Assembly: GCA_025201345.1 (NCBI GenBank)
Contig: JAIXMG010000019.1
Location: 558,001-622,000, forward strand
Reading direction: 5' to 3'
Origin: Thamnidium elegans
Taxonomy: Eukaryota; Mucoromycota; Mucoromycetes; Mucorales; Mucoraceae
Length of the DNA: 64,000 bases
Numbering within the stretch: the first letter of the stretch is position 1; each line of letters starts with the position of its first letter. The translations under genes were made by a program, and so were the position numbers. Shown in pieces: positions 20,345-33,617 of the stretch. A model generated the notes under the pieces. It searched no databases, was not told where the DNA came from, and was given only the letters and a program-made list of their open reading frames with translations.

Positions 20345-22241
20345 TTTTTTGCAGATGAATAATAATAAAAAAGCAAAAGAAATCAGAAATGTTGATTGTT
20401 ATTTATACCATTTAGAAATAATCGGAATATAATACATGTGAAGTAGCATGGTATTTCTGAACCATTGGTTGGTTGTTCATGTGATCTAAGTTATCAAGTA
20501 CACGTAAAGATAGAGCACAATGCTATTGGCGAATCTAATTGTTGGGGTAAAAAAAAAAAGGGATTTCTACTAAATAAGGTATACTCTCCATTTAGCACCT
20601 CCTTTTCAGAATAAACTCAGTTAATAATGTTAAGCTCATTTATAATGAGTAAGAGTGAAATAAACGATAATAATAGGCACACGTAACAGTATTCTCAATG
20701 GGATACTATTGAGAAAGAGTTTTAACATGAATAATTCAAGTTCCTTATTTCAACCATTTTACTTTCGGCTTCTAACAACGATATAATTGATCTACATTTT
20801 ATTCTATTAAATTCAATTATTTCAGTCATGCAAACATATATATATATAAAAACCCGAGTGCTGGTATGTCCGTTTATACAAACAACTGATGATATGCGTT
20901 TAGTTATATAGATTTCTAGTTATTAAGGTAATTACTTGATAATGTTTTCGAAAAGATAAAAAATCATTTGACTAATTATTTGTTATTATATCACTTTCCA
21001 GTATTAGTAACGAAAAAGAAGTTTCCACGATATAATGTCAAAACTAAAGACAAACAAACACGTCTATCTATAACAATATAGACAAGTTTATTAATAATAA
21101 TATAGAGTACGCCAAACCTCCTAAATAATATTACAAAGATAAATTGAAGTTGGTGCTCTCTAAACTTTATTTCATTTGACTACTATGTACTCAAGGTATG
21201 TTGCACTTGAAAATTTAAGGGATCAGTTTCTACAATGCCTTTGCATGACTGATATCAACAAATAGAGGAGGTTTCATATTTCATTTATTTGTTTTTTTTT
21301 TGTACCTTTTCTCTTAATTCTATGTACATGCACTCCTATTTCTAAAAAAAAAAAAAACCCTTTCTTTTTCTTGATTTTCTACCTTTTTTCAACATATATC
21401 ATTTATTGGTCCAATCAAATAAAAATTTACTTTTCTGGCAATATATGTATGCTAAAATATCAAATATCAAATATCAGTTTAAGCCGACTAAACGTTCTTG
21501 CATTAATAAGCTTTTTTTTCGGCTTCATTTTTTTTTAAAAAAAGTACAGTGCCTCGGATTTCAAAAAATCAATCAGCGCAACACAGAAAAAAAAAGCCAA
21601 TTGGCGTTTAGATGAGTAATAATTCATTTTTATAAGGTGGAAACTATGGAATAATATATATGAATGCGTTCTGAAGTGGATTATACTCAAATTGTGTTTC
21701 TATTGATAAATAAGCATATTTATATACCTGGACGATAAAGAAGCGTAAATATTACTTGCTCTGGAGCACATCTGTCACGCACACCAAAAAATATAAGTGT
21801 GTTTTTAAAATCATCGCCCACATTGTAAGTATCATTTTTTCCCTAAATAAATTAAGCCAATCAGGAGAAACTGTTTGGAATCAATGTTTATATGGAACGT
21901 GGCTAATCCATTAAACAAACCGTGGACATTGACTTATTAACTGAAAATTTTGACATCGCCAAAGTACTAGTAGATGTAATAATAACAAGAATAACGAAAT
22001 ACACTAGGAAGATGGAACTAAAGTCAGATTAAAGTTTAATGTTGATAAAAAGAAGAAAATAGATTCTGGTGTTTAGGACAAGAGTAACAAGAAGGCTCGC
22101 AAGTAATTTATTATTATTATCATCAGTTTTTTTTTATCGTATACCTACATCCACAAATAAATAGTTAACTGATATTTCCACGCAACAGTATTTTATTAAA
22201 CGAGCATATTATATACACATTTTTATTTATTATTATTGTTG
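20345..22241. other. Gene-poor interval with one faint coding relic
   Basis: About 1.9 kb of AT-rich sequence separates the small mitochondrial gene from PKA. I see only scattered stops in all frames. A faint plus-strand relic at about 21890-22105 reads TVDIDLLTENFDIAKVLV in one frame and TKVRLKFNVDKKKKIDSG in another, ending at KKARK. It has the look of an old gene copy. No RNA gene or element end is visible. Confidence 0.4.
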
Positions 22242-23911
<1,670 letters not shown>

Positions 23912-24772
23912 TTTTTTAATAAGCTACTTTTTTTTTTTTTTTTTTTTTTTTGAAAAAGAGAGAGAGAGAGAGAGAGATAGAGAATACACAAGAAAAAAAA
24001 AATGTCAAAGAAAAAAATAGAGAAAAAAAAAAGACTAAAAGAAAAAAAAAAAACGTTCAACTAAGAGGACTGCTAAATTATCGGCGAAATGAGGTATTGC
24101 AACACATTTTTTTAAAAAAAATTCCGTTTTTACTTTTTTTGAATCAAAACCATGTGTGATATATAGTATTAAACTCAGTCCAAGGTAAAGCAAAACGTTT
24201 TTATTTCTGGCGCATTTTTGTTGAGTGTAAAAATGATGTATGTCATGTTTTATGATGTCTTAATTAACTTATCTTGTTTTTGTTTTTTTTTTGTTTACCT
24301 TTTTTCTATTCTTTTCTTTTAAAAATAGTTTCTTATATAAGTATGTATCTTGAGACATGATACACGTACATCTTTTAAAAGAGTACTTATAGGTTTTTTT
24401 TTTTACTCTTTTCGATACCCTATCTCGACGTGACAAGCCCAAAGAAATAGAACGTTTTGCTGAGGCCATTCTGTGTTACCAGCAAAAAAACAAAAGCGAG
24501 TCGGCGAAAGGTAGCAGGACAATGGAGGAAAACACGGGGAAGTTGAAACAGCGCACCTAAAAAATTATAAAAGTGTACACTTCCGAAGATCCTCGAGCTG
24601 AAGGCTCCGGTTGTAGAAGGGTATAATACGGTGTCGCAAGTAACAAAACAATAGATGTATCGTTGGAGATACTTATGTCCATGGTATGATTAGTGTTCTT
24701 TTGGAATCAGTATTCCAATCCGAGCCATTACTTTCATACCAATGGTAAGTTGTCATAAATTAAAACAAAAAT
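23912..24772. other. Intergenic, microsatellites and weak frames
   Basis: This is the upstream region of PKA. It contains a GA microsatellite (23958-23976) and many A/T homopolymers. A minus-strand frame starting MASAKRSISLGLSRRDRVSK at 24469 runs quickly into poly-Lys sequence and is not supported as a gene. Nothing else is recognisable. Confidence 0.35.
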
Positions 24773-25219
24773 ATGCTTACAACGTCGATCGAACTAATGG
24801 ATAAATATTTACGGCCAACGGCTACGAAAAGCAAGTGTACTTCAGTTTTCAAGCCTGATTTCATCGTATTCGCTTCTCAAAGTAACAAAAAGTTTAATGT
24901 TGGAGTTTCCGAAATTAAGCCGCCAACAAACGCAACCAGCAACAATGAAGGTGAATCTGATATCGTGAAGCTGGGCCGAGAGACGAAATATATATCGAAC
25001 GAAATTGTTAAAACAGGAGTCCACAGCCCTATTGTTGGTGATGTCTTCCTAAAAGGATATAAAATATCGACCTATAAACTAGATTTCAAACACTCTCGTA
25101 TATATACATTGGTCGAATTATCAAATACTTCCATAGTTCAAAACATTGAAAGTACCACTTTGCTGCCGTCGACCTTATATAGCTTAACCCGATTGAAGGT
25201 AAGTTTTTTTTTTTTTTGA
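24773..25219 (+). pseudogene. PD-(D/E)XK nuclease-like fragment of a Mucorales multicopy family
   Basis: The frame from ATG 24773 encodes FKPDFIVFASQSNKKFNVGV followed by SEIKPP. That gives Pro-Asp (residues 28-29) and Glu-x-Lys (47-49), the spacing of a PD-(D/E)XK nuclease core. It continues DIVKLGRETKYISNEIV, GDVFLKGYKISTYKLDF and YTLVELSNTSIVQ, a pattern I associate with large families of uncharacterised Mucorales proteins. The open part stops at a strong GTAAGT donor after LTRLK (about 25199). The sequence beyond has no matching exon and quickly decays. The preceding region also lacks the usual N-terminal part. I therefore call it a truncated copy. Nuclease activity is an inference from the motif only. 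Confidence 0.5.
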
Positions 25220-25538
25220 TATAAAAACTGTCTGGTAATGTATATCAATTGCTTTTTTTTTATTAGCGCATTAAAACATAAACTTACATCGTAATATGCT
25301 TATAGTGTTAAATATTTACATCATACTAAACACTAATATAAGGGAAATAAATAAAATACTTAAACTTGGATATTATAATATACTTTTTGAAAAAGCCTCA
25401 CAGATAAGTGTACATAATACGCGTAGTTGACAAGTTACATACTCACTTGTCGTGATAAAACACCGCTCTAAATAATTATAAAAAGTAATGTCCATTCTTC
25501 TATTATTTTCTTTTCTTAACTAATTGATAAACTACGAT

Positions 25539-25814
25539 ATGCAAAAAGTATACTGGCTCATAGCCCATAGAGAACCAAAAGATTATAACAGACAATATGT
25601 GTTTATTACCTCTCCATCAATTTCTTTCAAAGAATTTTTGTCAATAATACATCAACTTACAAATAATAAAAACATATGGGATTTAGCCTATTCAAGAGGA
25701 GAGAAGTTTCAAAATGTAGTGATTGATAGTAGTGAAAGCTTAAATATCGCTATTCTTTTTACTGGAGTCGAAGTAAATAATCCAAAGAAAGGCATAAAGG
25801 TTTTAATGTCTTAG
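25539..25814 (+). CDS. Hypothetical protein, 91 residues
   Basis: The ATG at 25539 opens MQKVYWLIAHREPKDYNRQY and the frame ends at 25814. The sequence is well mixed in composition, with an alternating beta-like stretch (YVFITSPSISFKEFLSIIHQ) and a hydrophobic segment near the end (NIAILFTGVEV). I do not recognise it. It may be a short gene or the last exon of a longer one, since upstream sequence ends in a weak acceptor. Its neighbour downstream reads the same way. Confidence 0.35.
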   Translation: MQKVYWLIAHREPKDYNRQYVFITSPSISFKEFLSIIHQLTNNKNIWDLAYSRGEKFQNVVIDSSESLNIAILFTGVEVNNPKKGIKVLMS

Positions 25815-26057
25815 TTATATGTAAAGAAAACATGCAAATAAACGTTTATTTTTAAAAAATGTGTTCTTTTTTATTATAATTAACGCGTAAGTTATGTAGT
25901 TTTGCTGGGAGGCTACAAATAGAGGCTGGAACGCCAAAGGATTCTTTTCGTGAGATCAGTGCTGGGTGACTGTGAATCGTATAAACAAAAATAGACGAAA
26001 AATAAGAAGAGGGAAAAAGCTTTCTTTAGATATATTCATCTACATAGAGTTCGATAT

Positions 26058-27152
26058 ATGAGATTATTGATATTGTTTATCGCACTTTTGCTTCTAGTAT
26101 TTACAGCACGCGATATTTTTATATCAATATTAAAGATCGATTCAGAGCAATGGAAATTACGTCCAGCATTTACACCATTTCTAACTCAATTACCTTCTTG
26201 TCAAGTTTGTCAAAGACAAATACTTGAAACCAAGATTTCATACTATACGTACAAGTTTAAAATCAAACTTATTTCTATCAATATAATTGATAATTGGCGA
26301 AATTATTTTTTACCGAGTGTAACACGAAAAGATATACCAAAAGAATATGTATCGATTCAAGCTGGACTTGATGATTATATGATCCGTAAAATGGTCCGAA
26401 CAAAAGAGAGAGAGGCTATTAAGAGCAAATTAGATCTGATTAGTTGGTGTATCGAATTTGGCAGCCAAGTGACCGAGATTTCAAAGAGACATGGTAAAGA
26501 ATGGGATGAGCTGATTGAAAAATGGATAAAGTATCATAATACGAGTCAATCTGGAGTTGGGTTAAATGAACATGCAAGGATATTACGTGAATTAAATATT
26601 TATTTCGATTGGACTTTACAAATGTACAAACATCGAACGTTGGTTCAAAAGCAAGGAAAGGAAATAGGTCAATTGAAAGGCCCTGAAAAGACTATAAATG
26701 ATATAGAAGGGCTGGGAGCACTTTATGAATACTATGAGAATATCCGTTTGACATTGGTTAATAATACAATGTATATGATGAAAAATAATCTTGATCAAGT
26801 AAGTATTGAAATTATTACAGCGTTTACGAAATCTACTGGTGCTCTTGTTCGCAGTCAATCGATGACACTGAAACAAGATAAATCGTTGTACAAGAGTAAG
26901 ACGATCAAAAATAACATTATTACGATCACTATAAATGACAGGTTTGCAAAGCTAAGACGTGATCTTCAAGAGTTATGGTATCGTGTTCCTAAAAGTGTAT
27001 TAGAAGTTTACTTTATACCGGAGCTAACGGGTTGGCAAAAGTTTTGGCATTACTGTAAGGAAATTTATAATTGGGTCAAAGATTGGGTTATAGAAAGAAT
27101 TGAGCGAAATCGACAAAGAATGGACAAATATTTATACACTACACTTATTTAA
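26058..27152 (+). CDS. Hypothetical single-exon membrane-anchored protein, 364 residues
   Basis: The start at 26058 gives MRLLILFIALLLLVFTARDI, a clear signal anchor or signal peptide. The remainder is soluble, Lys/Arg/Ile-rich and mostly helical, with a Cys pair (PSCQVCQRQ, about residue 52), an acidic-basic helical region (EISKRHGKEWDELIEKWIKY) and a C-terminal Trp-rich segment (GWQKFWHYCKEIYNWVKDWV). There is no known catalytic motif. The frame is long and undisturbed, in contrast with decayed frames nearby, so it is likely a real gene. The layout would suit an ER or vacuolar-membrane protein. I cannot name a family. Confidence 0.6.
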   Translation: MRLLILFIALLLLVFTARDIFISILKIDSEQWKLRPAFTPFLTQLPSCQVCQRQILETKISYYTYKFKIKLISINIIDNWRNYFLPSVTRKDIPKEYVSIQAGLDDYMIRKMVRTKEREAIKSKLDLISWCIEFGSQVTEISKRHGKEWDELIEKWIKYHNTSQSGVGLNEHARILRELNIYFDWTLQMYKHRTLVQKQGKEIGQLKGPEKTINDIEGLGALYEYYENIRLTLVNNTMYMMKNNLDQVSIEIITAFTKSTGALVRSQSMTLKQDKSLYKSKTIKNNIITITINDRFAKLRRDLQELWYRVPKSVLEVYFIPELTGWQKFWHYCKEIYNWVKDWVIERIERNRQRMDKYLYTTLI

Positions 27153-27291
27153 AGTATTCCTTTTACCCCTCAACACACTTATACTTTTAAATATATCATA
27201 TTAATAATAAAAACAGTTCCTTAATTATGTTTAATATCATGAATGTTTTGGCTTTTTTGCCTTGATATTCTTTATGTATTTAATATATTAT

Positions 27292-29173
27292 TTACAATCC
27301 CATAGAGATATATTTAACGTTGATATAATCATCTACGCCCATGTATGAGCCCTCCTATTAAGAAAAGAAAAGAAGGATGATGAGTACACTATTCGCTTTT
27401 TTTTCACATTAAAAGAACTTACTCTTCCTAAACCAGATTCCTTGACACCACCGAAGGGAGTGTAACAACTGGAAATGATACCAGTGTTAACACCAACCAT
27501 ACCAGTCTCCAAACGTTCAGCGACCTTCCAACAACGTCCAATATCACGAGAGAAGAAATAACTAGCCAAACCAAATGGAGTGTTATTGGCAAGTTCAACT
27601 ACTTCATCCTCAGATTCGAATTGGAACAAAGCAGCAACAGGGCCAAAAGTTTCTTCCGTATGGATACACATATTGGTTGTCATGTTACCAAGTACGGTAG
27701 GTTCAAAGAAACTACCACCAAGATGCTTACCACCTACCAACAACTCAGCACCTTTACTGACAGCATCTTCAACATGCTTTTGAACTTTTTCGACACCTTT
27801 ACTGTTAATCAAAGGACCGTGAGTGGTCTTGCTATCAAATCCATGACCTACTTGGAATTGTTTAACTTTTTCGGCAAGACGAGTAGAGAATTCAGAATAT
27901 ACATTCTTTTGAACGTAGATACGATTGGCAGAGACACAAGTTTGACCGGTACCTCTGAATTTACATGCAATAATGTTTTCAACTGCTGCAGAGATATCTG
28001 CATCATCAAATACAATAAATGATGCGTTACCACCTAATTCCATAGAAATCTTTTTCATGGTACCAGAAGATTGAGACATTAAGAGTTTACCAACAGCGGT
28101 CTACGAAAATAAAATAAAAAGATTAGATAAAAAAAAAAAGTTAACTTAATCTTATACTTTACGGAACCAGTGAAGGAAATCTTCTTGACAATAGGGTTAG
28201 AACATAATTCTTTACCAACATCAGCAACGTGTTTATCGGTAGGGATAACGTTGATAACACCAGCAGGGATACCAACACGTTTAGCAAGTTCACAAAGAGC
28301 TAATGCAGAGTAAGGGGTCTCAGAACCTGGTTTGATGACGACGGTACAACCAGCAGCAAGAGCAGCACCTACCTTACGGGTAATCATAGCAGCGGGGAAA
28401 TCTATAATCCAGATAGATTAGAAACTAGCTGTTATCTCTATATATTATATCAGAACTTACTCCAAGGGGTAATGATACCAACAACACCAACAGGTTGCTT
28501 AACAGTGATAAATCTTTGATTGGGCATATGAGAGGGAATGACAGTACCATAAGTACGAACAGCTTCTTCAGCAAACCATTCATAAAATGAAGCAGCATAG
28601 GCTATTTCGCCTTTTGCTTCCGGAAAGGTCTTACCATTCTCCCAAGTTAAGATGGTAGCAAGATCGTCTTGGTTATCCATCATGGCTTGGTACCATTTGA
28701 TCAAGAGGTCATGACGTTGCTTACCAGTTGTTTGAGACCATGATTTAAATGCAGTTGAAGCGACTTCGATGGCTTCTTTGGTTTCTTTGGCTCCCATATC
28801 GGGTAACTTACCAATTTCCTTGTCTGAAGCAGGATCTATTTAATTTTATTTTAGTCGGGGTAACATGGGAAAATCTATCTATTTTTTACCATATACAGTA
28901 AAGGTTTCAGTAATATTCTTGTTTGTCCACTCGTTATTGATAAAAGCTAATTCTTTAAATAAGGATTGATCCTTAAGCTATTTAAAAAAAGGGAATAGGT
29001 TAGTATATAATTCTTTTTACACGTCAATCAACTGCTTTTACCTTGGGGATAGCGACAGAAGTAACAATAGTTCTTAAAGCAGGTACACTCATATTGAATT
29101 TTCTAATGGTAGGTGTGCGAGAAGAGTTTAAACAGGCTTTAATAAATGGGCTTTGTAAAGCAGGTCTTAACAT
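27292..29173 (-). CDS. Succinate-semialdehyde dehydrogenase (NAD(P)+), mitochondrial
   Basis: SSADH oxidises succinate semialdehyde to succinate, the last step of the GABA shunt. The minus-strand gene starts at 29173 with a basic presequence ([20 protein letters not shown]). It has about five introns, at about 29042-28981, 28890-28836, 28450-28402, 28160-28101 and 27421-27357. Signatures are [11 protein letters not shown] then the next exon [18 protein letters not shown], the NAD loop TGS then TAVGKLLM, catalytic Glu in [16 protein letters not shown] and catalytic Cys in [15 protein letters not shown]. The C-terminus [20 protein letters not shown], then [20 protein letters not shown], matches the GabD/SSADH type rather than other ALDHs. 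Splicing the last intron is needed to reach the true stop at 27292-27294. Confidence 0.93.
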
Positions 29174-29590
29174 AATTTTAAAAGAGAAAAAGAGAAAAGG
29201 TTAGAAAAAAAAGAAAATATTTGAAGTTTTTTTTAAAAGGATTTTTTTTTTCGTCCGTGTGAAAGGCGGGTATTTAAACCTTATTACTCAATGAAAAGTC
29301 CCCATAGACGTATCAAAGTACGCGCCTTAGTCATAAAAAAGAGCTCAGAATGATTTTATATACACTATTTCCGAAAAATAATAGGCGCATAAGCAAAAAA
29401 AAAAAAAAAAAAATGGCACACAAAAAGACTAAAAATTGGTACAAACTTAGTCCTCTCTTTTCTTGAAATAAACTTGGAATATAAACCTAGTTGAAACGGA
29501 TAACTTTTTACACGGATATGGCAAAGGAAAATTATACGATGAGTGTGCACCAATAATTTCGGGAAATAGTGTACATATCACAAAATCAAC
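29174..29590. other. Intergenic, 5' flank of SSADH
   Basis: A pyrimidine-rich stretch on the minus strand precedes the SSADH start. The rest is AT-rich with no convincing reading frame. A MITE-type repeat begins at 29591. Confidence 0.4.
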
Positions 29591-29905
29591 GGTTAATTCC
29601 TGGTACACCACCAGCGCCAATTTATGACGTAATTTTTGGTGCACCTCCACCAGTGTCAATTTACGATGTGAGAAAGGAAATTGTAATATAAATATCACGA
29701 TGATTAAATAAATCCTTTTTATCATGGTTGAATAAACCCCATTTTATCATGGCTGAATAAACCTCTTTTTATCATCATTAAAATCACCTATTTATTCCAT
29801 CCTTTTCTTTTCCTTTTTTTTAACAATGAATTCATATACAATCAAGTATCTTTTATATAATCAAATGTCTAAATATTCCCTTATGATATGGCCGATGCAG
29901 GAATT
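29591..29905 (-). mobile_element. MITE family A, copy 1 (uninterrupted internal region, one end degraded)
   Basis: It starts with the terminal sequence GGTTAATTCCTGGTACACC at 29591, which is shared, with one change, by the copies at 46192-46766 and 52199. Inside it carries, in reverse orientation, the same core as the 46 kb copy: GTGATATTTATATTACAATT (at 29679-29698 as its complement), several ATAAAA-GG-TTTATT-CA units of about 25 bases, and the TGAATTCATATACAA block at 29827-29842. The far end decays around 29900 without the second terminal repeat. There is no coding capacity. It matters because it lacks the nested insertion present at 46482-46653 and so shows the empty target site. Confidence 0.7.
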
Positions 29906-30177
29906 TCGCTAAATTGGTGAGAAAACACGACAATGACAGCCATATAAATGATAAGTCATTTAATAGAAAAGGAAAACTTACTATGAATAGTAAAATATCA
30001 TTTGTTCGTGACATCTATTACTCACCTCCACGAAACACACAGTCGAAGATCCCTCTTTTCCTCTGTTATTCTGCTCCTAGTGGTGGGATATCAGTGCCGA
30101 AGTTGGATACATTTATGAGACGAATATCTTCTAATTTATTAACTAAGAAACCAAAATCCATTAACTCTTTACACTAG

Positions 30178-30273
30178 AAAGAACCAGAAACAGGGACAGC
30201 TTCAATAGGTTGGATGAATATAATATTGATTGATGTATAGAGGAATAAAAACAATATTTGTAAAAGTAACATC

Positions 30274-30304
<31 letters not shown>

Positions 30305-31650
30305 AGTTATTTCTCTCTTCATAAGAAAAAAAAGATATATTGTATATGTATTTAATCTAACTGATTAATTTAATATTTTAAAAGTATTACTATGTACCAA
30401 TACTAACGCGAGCTTGCGGTAATTATTAATTTGTAACATTTTATATATTATTTTTACTGAAATAAATCTTTTTAAAATAGGTTCTTCTAATGATTAAACG
30501 CTACAGCTATGAAACGTATCTACTGTTATATTGTAGCTTTTTTATCATACTAATACAAAACCAATAACAACATTTATTATGCCCCCAATATTTTGATATT
30601 TGAGTATTCCCAATGGTCCCCCAAATCAATCCCCCTCCACATCCCCCCACGTAACATAAAATTCCCAAGAAGGAAGGAAATAGGAATTTCTCAAAATAGC
30701 TACTGAATCTTAAAAAAATCCTTGGGGGTGAAAGTATAAGACATAATATAATAATAGTAATAGTTGGCTTGATCATTCAGAGGTCAATTTTCATAAGTGA
30801 CAGTACGGGCATAATATTCATAATAAGAAAGAGTGTGATAACTAAATATAGAAAGAGCATGACTTCATAATTATTAAATTGTTACTAATTGCAATGGAAA
30901 GCCAGTTATTGCAGATACTTTAACTTTTTTCTTTTTTGCTTAAAACAAGGTGTTATAATATTCGTCAAAATTTGTAAGATGCCATAACGCTTACTATTTC
31001 TCTCGCTATCTACCAAAAGTGTGTACATTTATTAGAAGACGTGCTGGCTTGCTTTCGTAATGCGAAAAAATATTATCGATGGTTACTTTTCTTTGTTTTT
31101 ATCCAAACGAAGCATCCTTAGGCCTCTATAAAATTTAAACAAGTTAAATTTTATCGTATTTTTGGCCTCTAATTACGCGTGTTTAACAGTTTAATATTGT
31201 CTGATTTGTTTAATAAAACTATCGTTATACTATCAAACTTGATCTTTGTTTATGAGTGAATATAATGTTCAATATAAACTTGCCATTCTTTGTAGGTAGC
31301 TCCTCCCTCCCCCCCTCCCCCCCTCTCTCACTCAAATTTATAGAGAAGATCCCAACAGTATTTCGTAAATTTTATTAATTAAATAAGTGGAACAGTTAAT
31401 AAAACTGGGTGTAATACTCGTCAAGAGAAAAAAAGATGTATACTTGTGCTCCATTGTTTAGTATGTCGAGTTGTTCAAAAATAGCATAAAAGAGTCAGTT
31501 GAGTCTAATAATATATCATGTAAACCTTAGTGCAACTTTTTTTATCAGCAAAAACAATATCTTTTCCTGTATCCAATAAGAGGCGAGGTGACAAAAAAAA
31601 AATACTTTACAAAAAAAAAATTATACCCTTCTCCTTGTTCAATAATAATA
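30178..31650. other. Gene-poor interval, no gene seen
   Basis: About 1.5 kb of AT-rich sequence. Landmarks are a T-run of about 30 bases (30275-30304), a C-rich stretch on the plus strand near 30600-30660 and a C/T-rich tract at 31296-31330. All frames are broken by stops. The right end holds the PAAF1 promoter. Confidence 0.45.
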
Positions 31651-33299
31651 ATGACTATTCAGAACTTACCTTTTGTTTCTGTTCAAGCCGATTGGGATGA
31701 CGTTGTACGCGAAGTAGATTCTAACACCATTCCAGAAGGTTCATTCTGGATTGCCTGTTATTTGACAGGTATTTTTTAAACACGAAACTTTTAACAAAAA
31801 GCGCCTTTTTTTTTTTAATATGATATAACTAGGAAAGCAAAGTGTTCAAGGTTCTGTCCTTGTTAAACGTACGCCTGAAAATGAAATTAAACTTGAAGGA
31901 AAAGATGGGTTTTCTATTACCAGTCTTAATTCTGTAATTACTTTTCTTTTCAATCACCTAGAAAAAAAAATTTTTTTTTAACATATGAATATATATATAT
32001 ATATAGCGTACGTTTCAAGTCGAGTGTCCCGAACTTGATGTAAAATATATCACTGTATACGGTCCCAAGACCGATTTTTATCCTGTTAAAGGAAAGGCAG
32101 TAAGTACATTTGGTTATCTGCCTACGCGGTATAAAAGAAAAGTTTACATATTTTTATAGGTTTCATGCGTCGCTATTTCACCTAATGGAAACTTATTTGC
32201 AGCAGGAAACGGAGATGAAGTATCTTTAGGTTCAATTGCTGAAGGAAAATCACAGGTAATTAAGAGAAAGAAGGAGTTTTTTTTTAAAAGAAAGAAGTAA
32301 AATAGCAAAAGAGATTGATTACGTAATATAGACTACACTTAAAGGACATCTTAGCGATGTTACCACAATACAATTCTTCCCTAGTAGTTTGGTATTACTT
32401 ACAGGTGGAGCAGATTTCCAAGTTAAGATTTGGTCAGTATTAAATGGTAGTAATCCCGTTACTTTAAAGGGACATACATCTGCTATTACAAGTACTGGTA
32501 TTATCTCTCAAGGAAGAAACGTATTGTGTAAGCAAAAAAAAGTTTTTTTATTTATTTAAAAATATGAAGCTAATTTTATATCAATATGTAGCTTCTTCTC
32601 GTGATGGTACTATTAAATTATGGAACTGTGGTACATCATCCACTATTACCACTATGGGTAACTACACAGTCCCAGTTAACCAAATGATCCTTGCCAAACT
32701 TCCTTCTCCATACAAGCCAGCTCGTATTGAAGACCTTGACCCTATGGAAGTAGATACATCTGATAGACTTGTACTTGCTGCATTAGGCGACGGTAGTGTT
32801 CGTGGTATCCATTTAGGTACCAAGAAAGAAATTTTTGCTACACCTACCAGTGATATTGCATTAACAGCTGTTGCATACGATGAAGAAACTGGTGCTATTT
32901 TCACTGGTAATGAGAATGGTTTAGTACAAGTATTTTCTATTAATAAGGGACTTAAAGAACCTCATGTATCTTGGAAGAGAAATAGACATGCAGTTACTTC
33001 GTTGGTTACAAAAATGAGTAAAAATGGAGAAATTGTACTTTGTGTTAGCACTGGTAAATTGATTTAATAGTGACTTGGTATAATCAAATACTTATATTTA
33101 TTTAGCTGATGGAAGTGTCTACCAAACTGGTCCTTTGGTTAACTTTTTAGGTGATAATAAGACTGTTCGAGTTGAATCAGAATATACTGGAAGTGAGTTA
33201 GAGCCGGTGTATGATATGAAGGTGATGCCTAGTGGACATGAATCAGGATATCAAAGAATTGTATGCGCTGTTCGCGACGGAAAGATTAAAATATATTAA
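31651..33299 (+). CDS. PAAF1: Proteasomal ATPase-associated factor 1 (PAAF1 / Rpn14), WD40 assembly chaperone
   Basis: PAAF1/Rpn14 is a WD40 chaperone that binds Rpt ATPase subunits during assembly of the 19S proteasome base. The gene starts at 31651 with MTIQNLPFVSVQADWDDVVR. The 'QADWDDVVRE...GSFWIACY' opening matches the family's distinctive N-terminus. Introns lie near 31769-31832, 31936-32006, 32101-32159, 32256-32331, 32528-32590 and 33053-33106. WD repeats follow: VSCVAISPNGNLFAAGNGDE, TTLKGHLSDVTTIQFFPSSL with LLTGGADFQVKIWSV, TLKGHTSAITSTGIIS and SSSRDGTIKLWNCG. The end is YDMKVMPSGHESGYQRIVCA followed by VRDGKIKIY, stop at 33297. Total is about 420 residues, close to the usual length. 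The gene stands alone with its own promoter. Confidence 0.9.
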
Positions 33300-33617
33300 A
33301 TAAAAAAATAAAAAAATAAAAGCATTTGCGCGTCGAAAAAAAAAAAAAAAGTATTTGTCTCACACTGCATATTTAATGTCTAATGAGAACAAGTGGCTAA
33401 GGATCATATGCGCATAATATAAAGTTTTTCATCGTAGCATGAATAGCGCCAAGAACTATGTACTAAACATACACTTTGTTTTTTTTAAGGTTTCTACGTT
33501 TATATTGGTCTAAAATAAAGTAAACAAAATGCACGTAAAGTAGAAAAATAATAAATATACAAAAGTTACGATTACCGCCGATCTTTTTTTTAGTTAGTTA
33601 GTTATATACGCTAAATA
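33300..33617. other. Convergent intergenic region
   Basis: Short AT-rich gap between the 3' ends of PAAF1 (plus) and the RING gene (minus). Repeats of AAAAAATAAA lie at 33298-33318, with TTAGTTAGTTAG near 33590. No gene. Confidence 0.4.

Noticed and set aside
23958..23976. GA microsatellite as a regulatory element of PKA
   Set aside because: It is a simple repeat with no feature that would distinguish it from ordinary microsatellites in this genome.
24269..24469. Minus-strand frame starting MASAKRSISLGLSRRDRV
   Set aside because: It has a good start but turns into poly-Lys sequence, and no second exon could be found before the PKA gene.
29914..30177. Plus-strand frame with SPPRNTQSKIPLFLCYSAPS
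   Set aside because: There is no ATG near its start, no family resemblance and no promoter. It may be a relic beside the MITE but is too weak to annotate.
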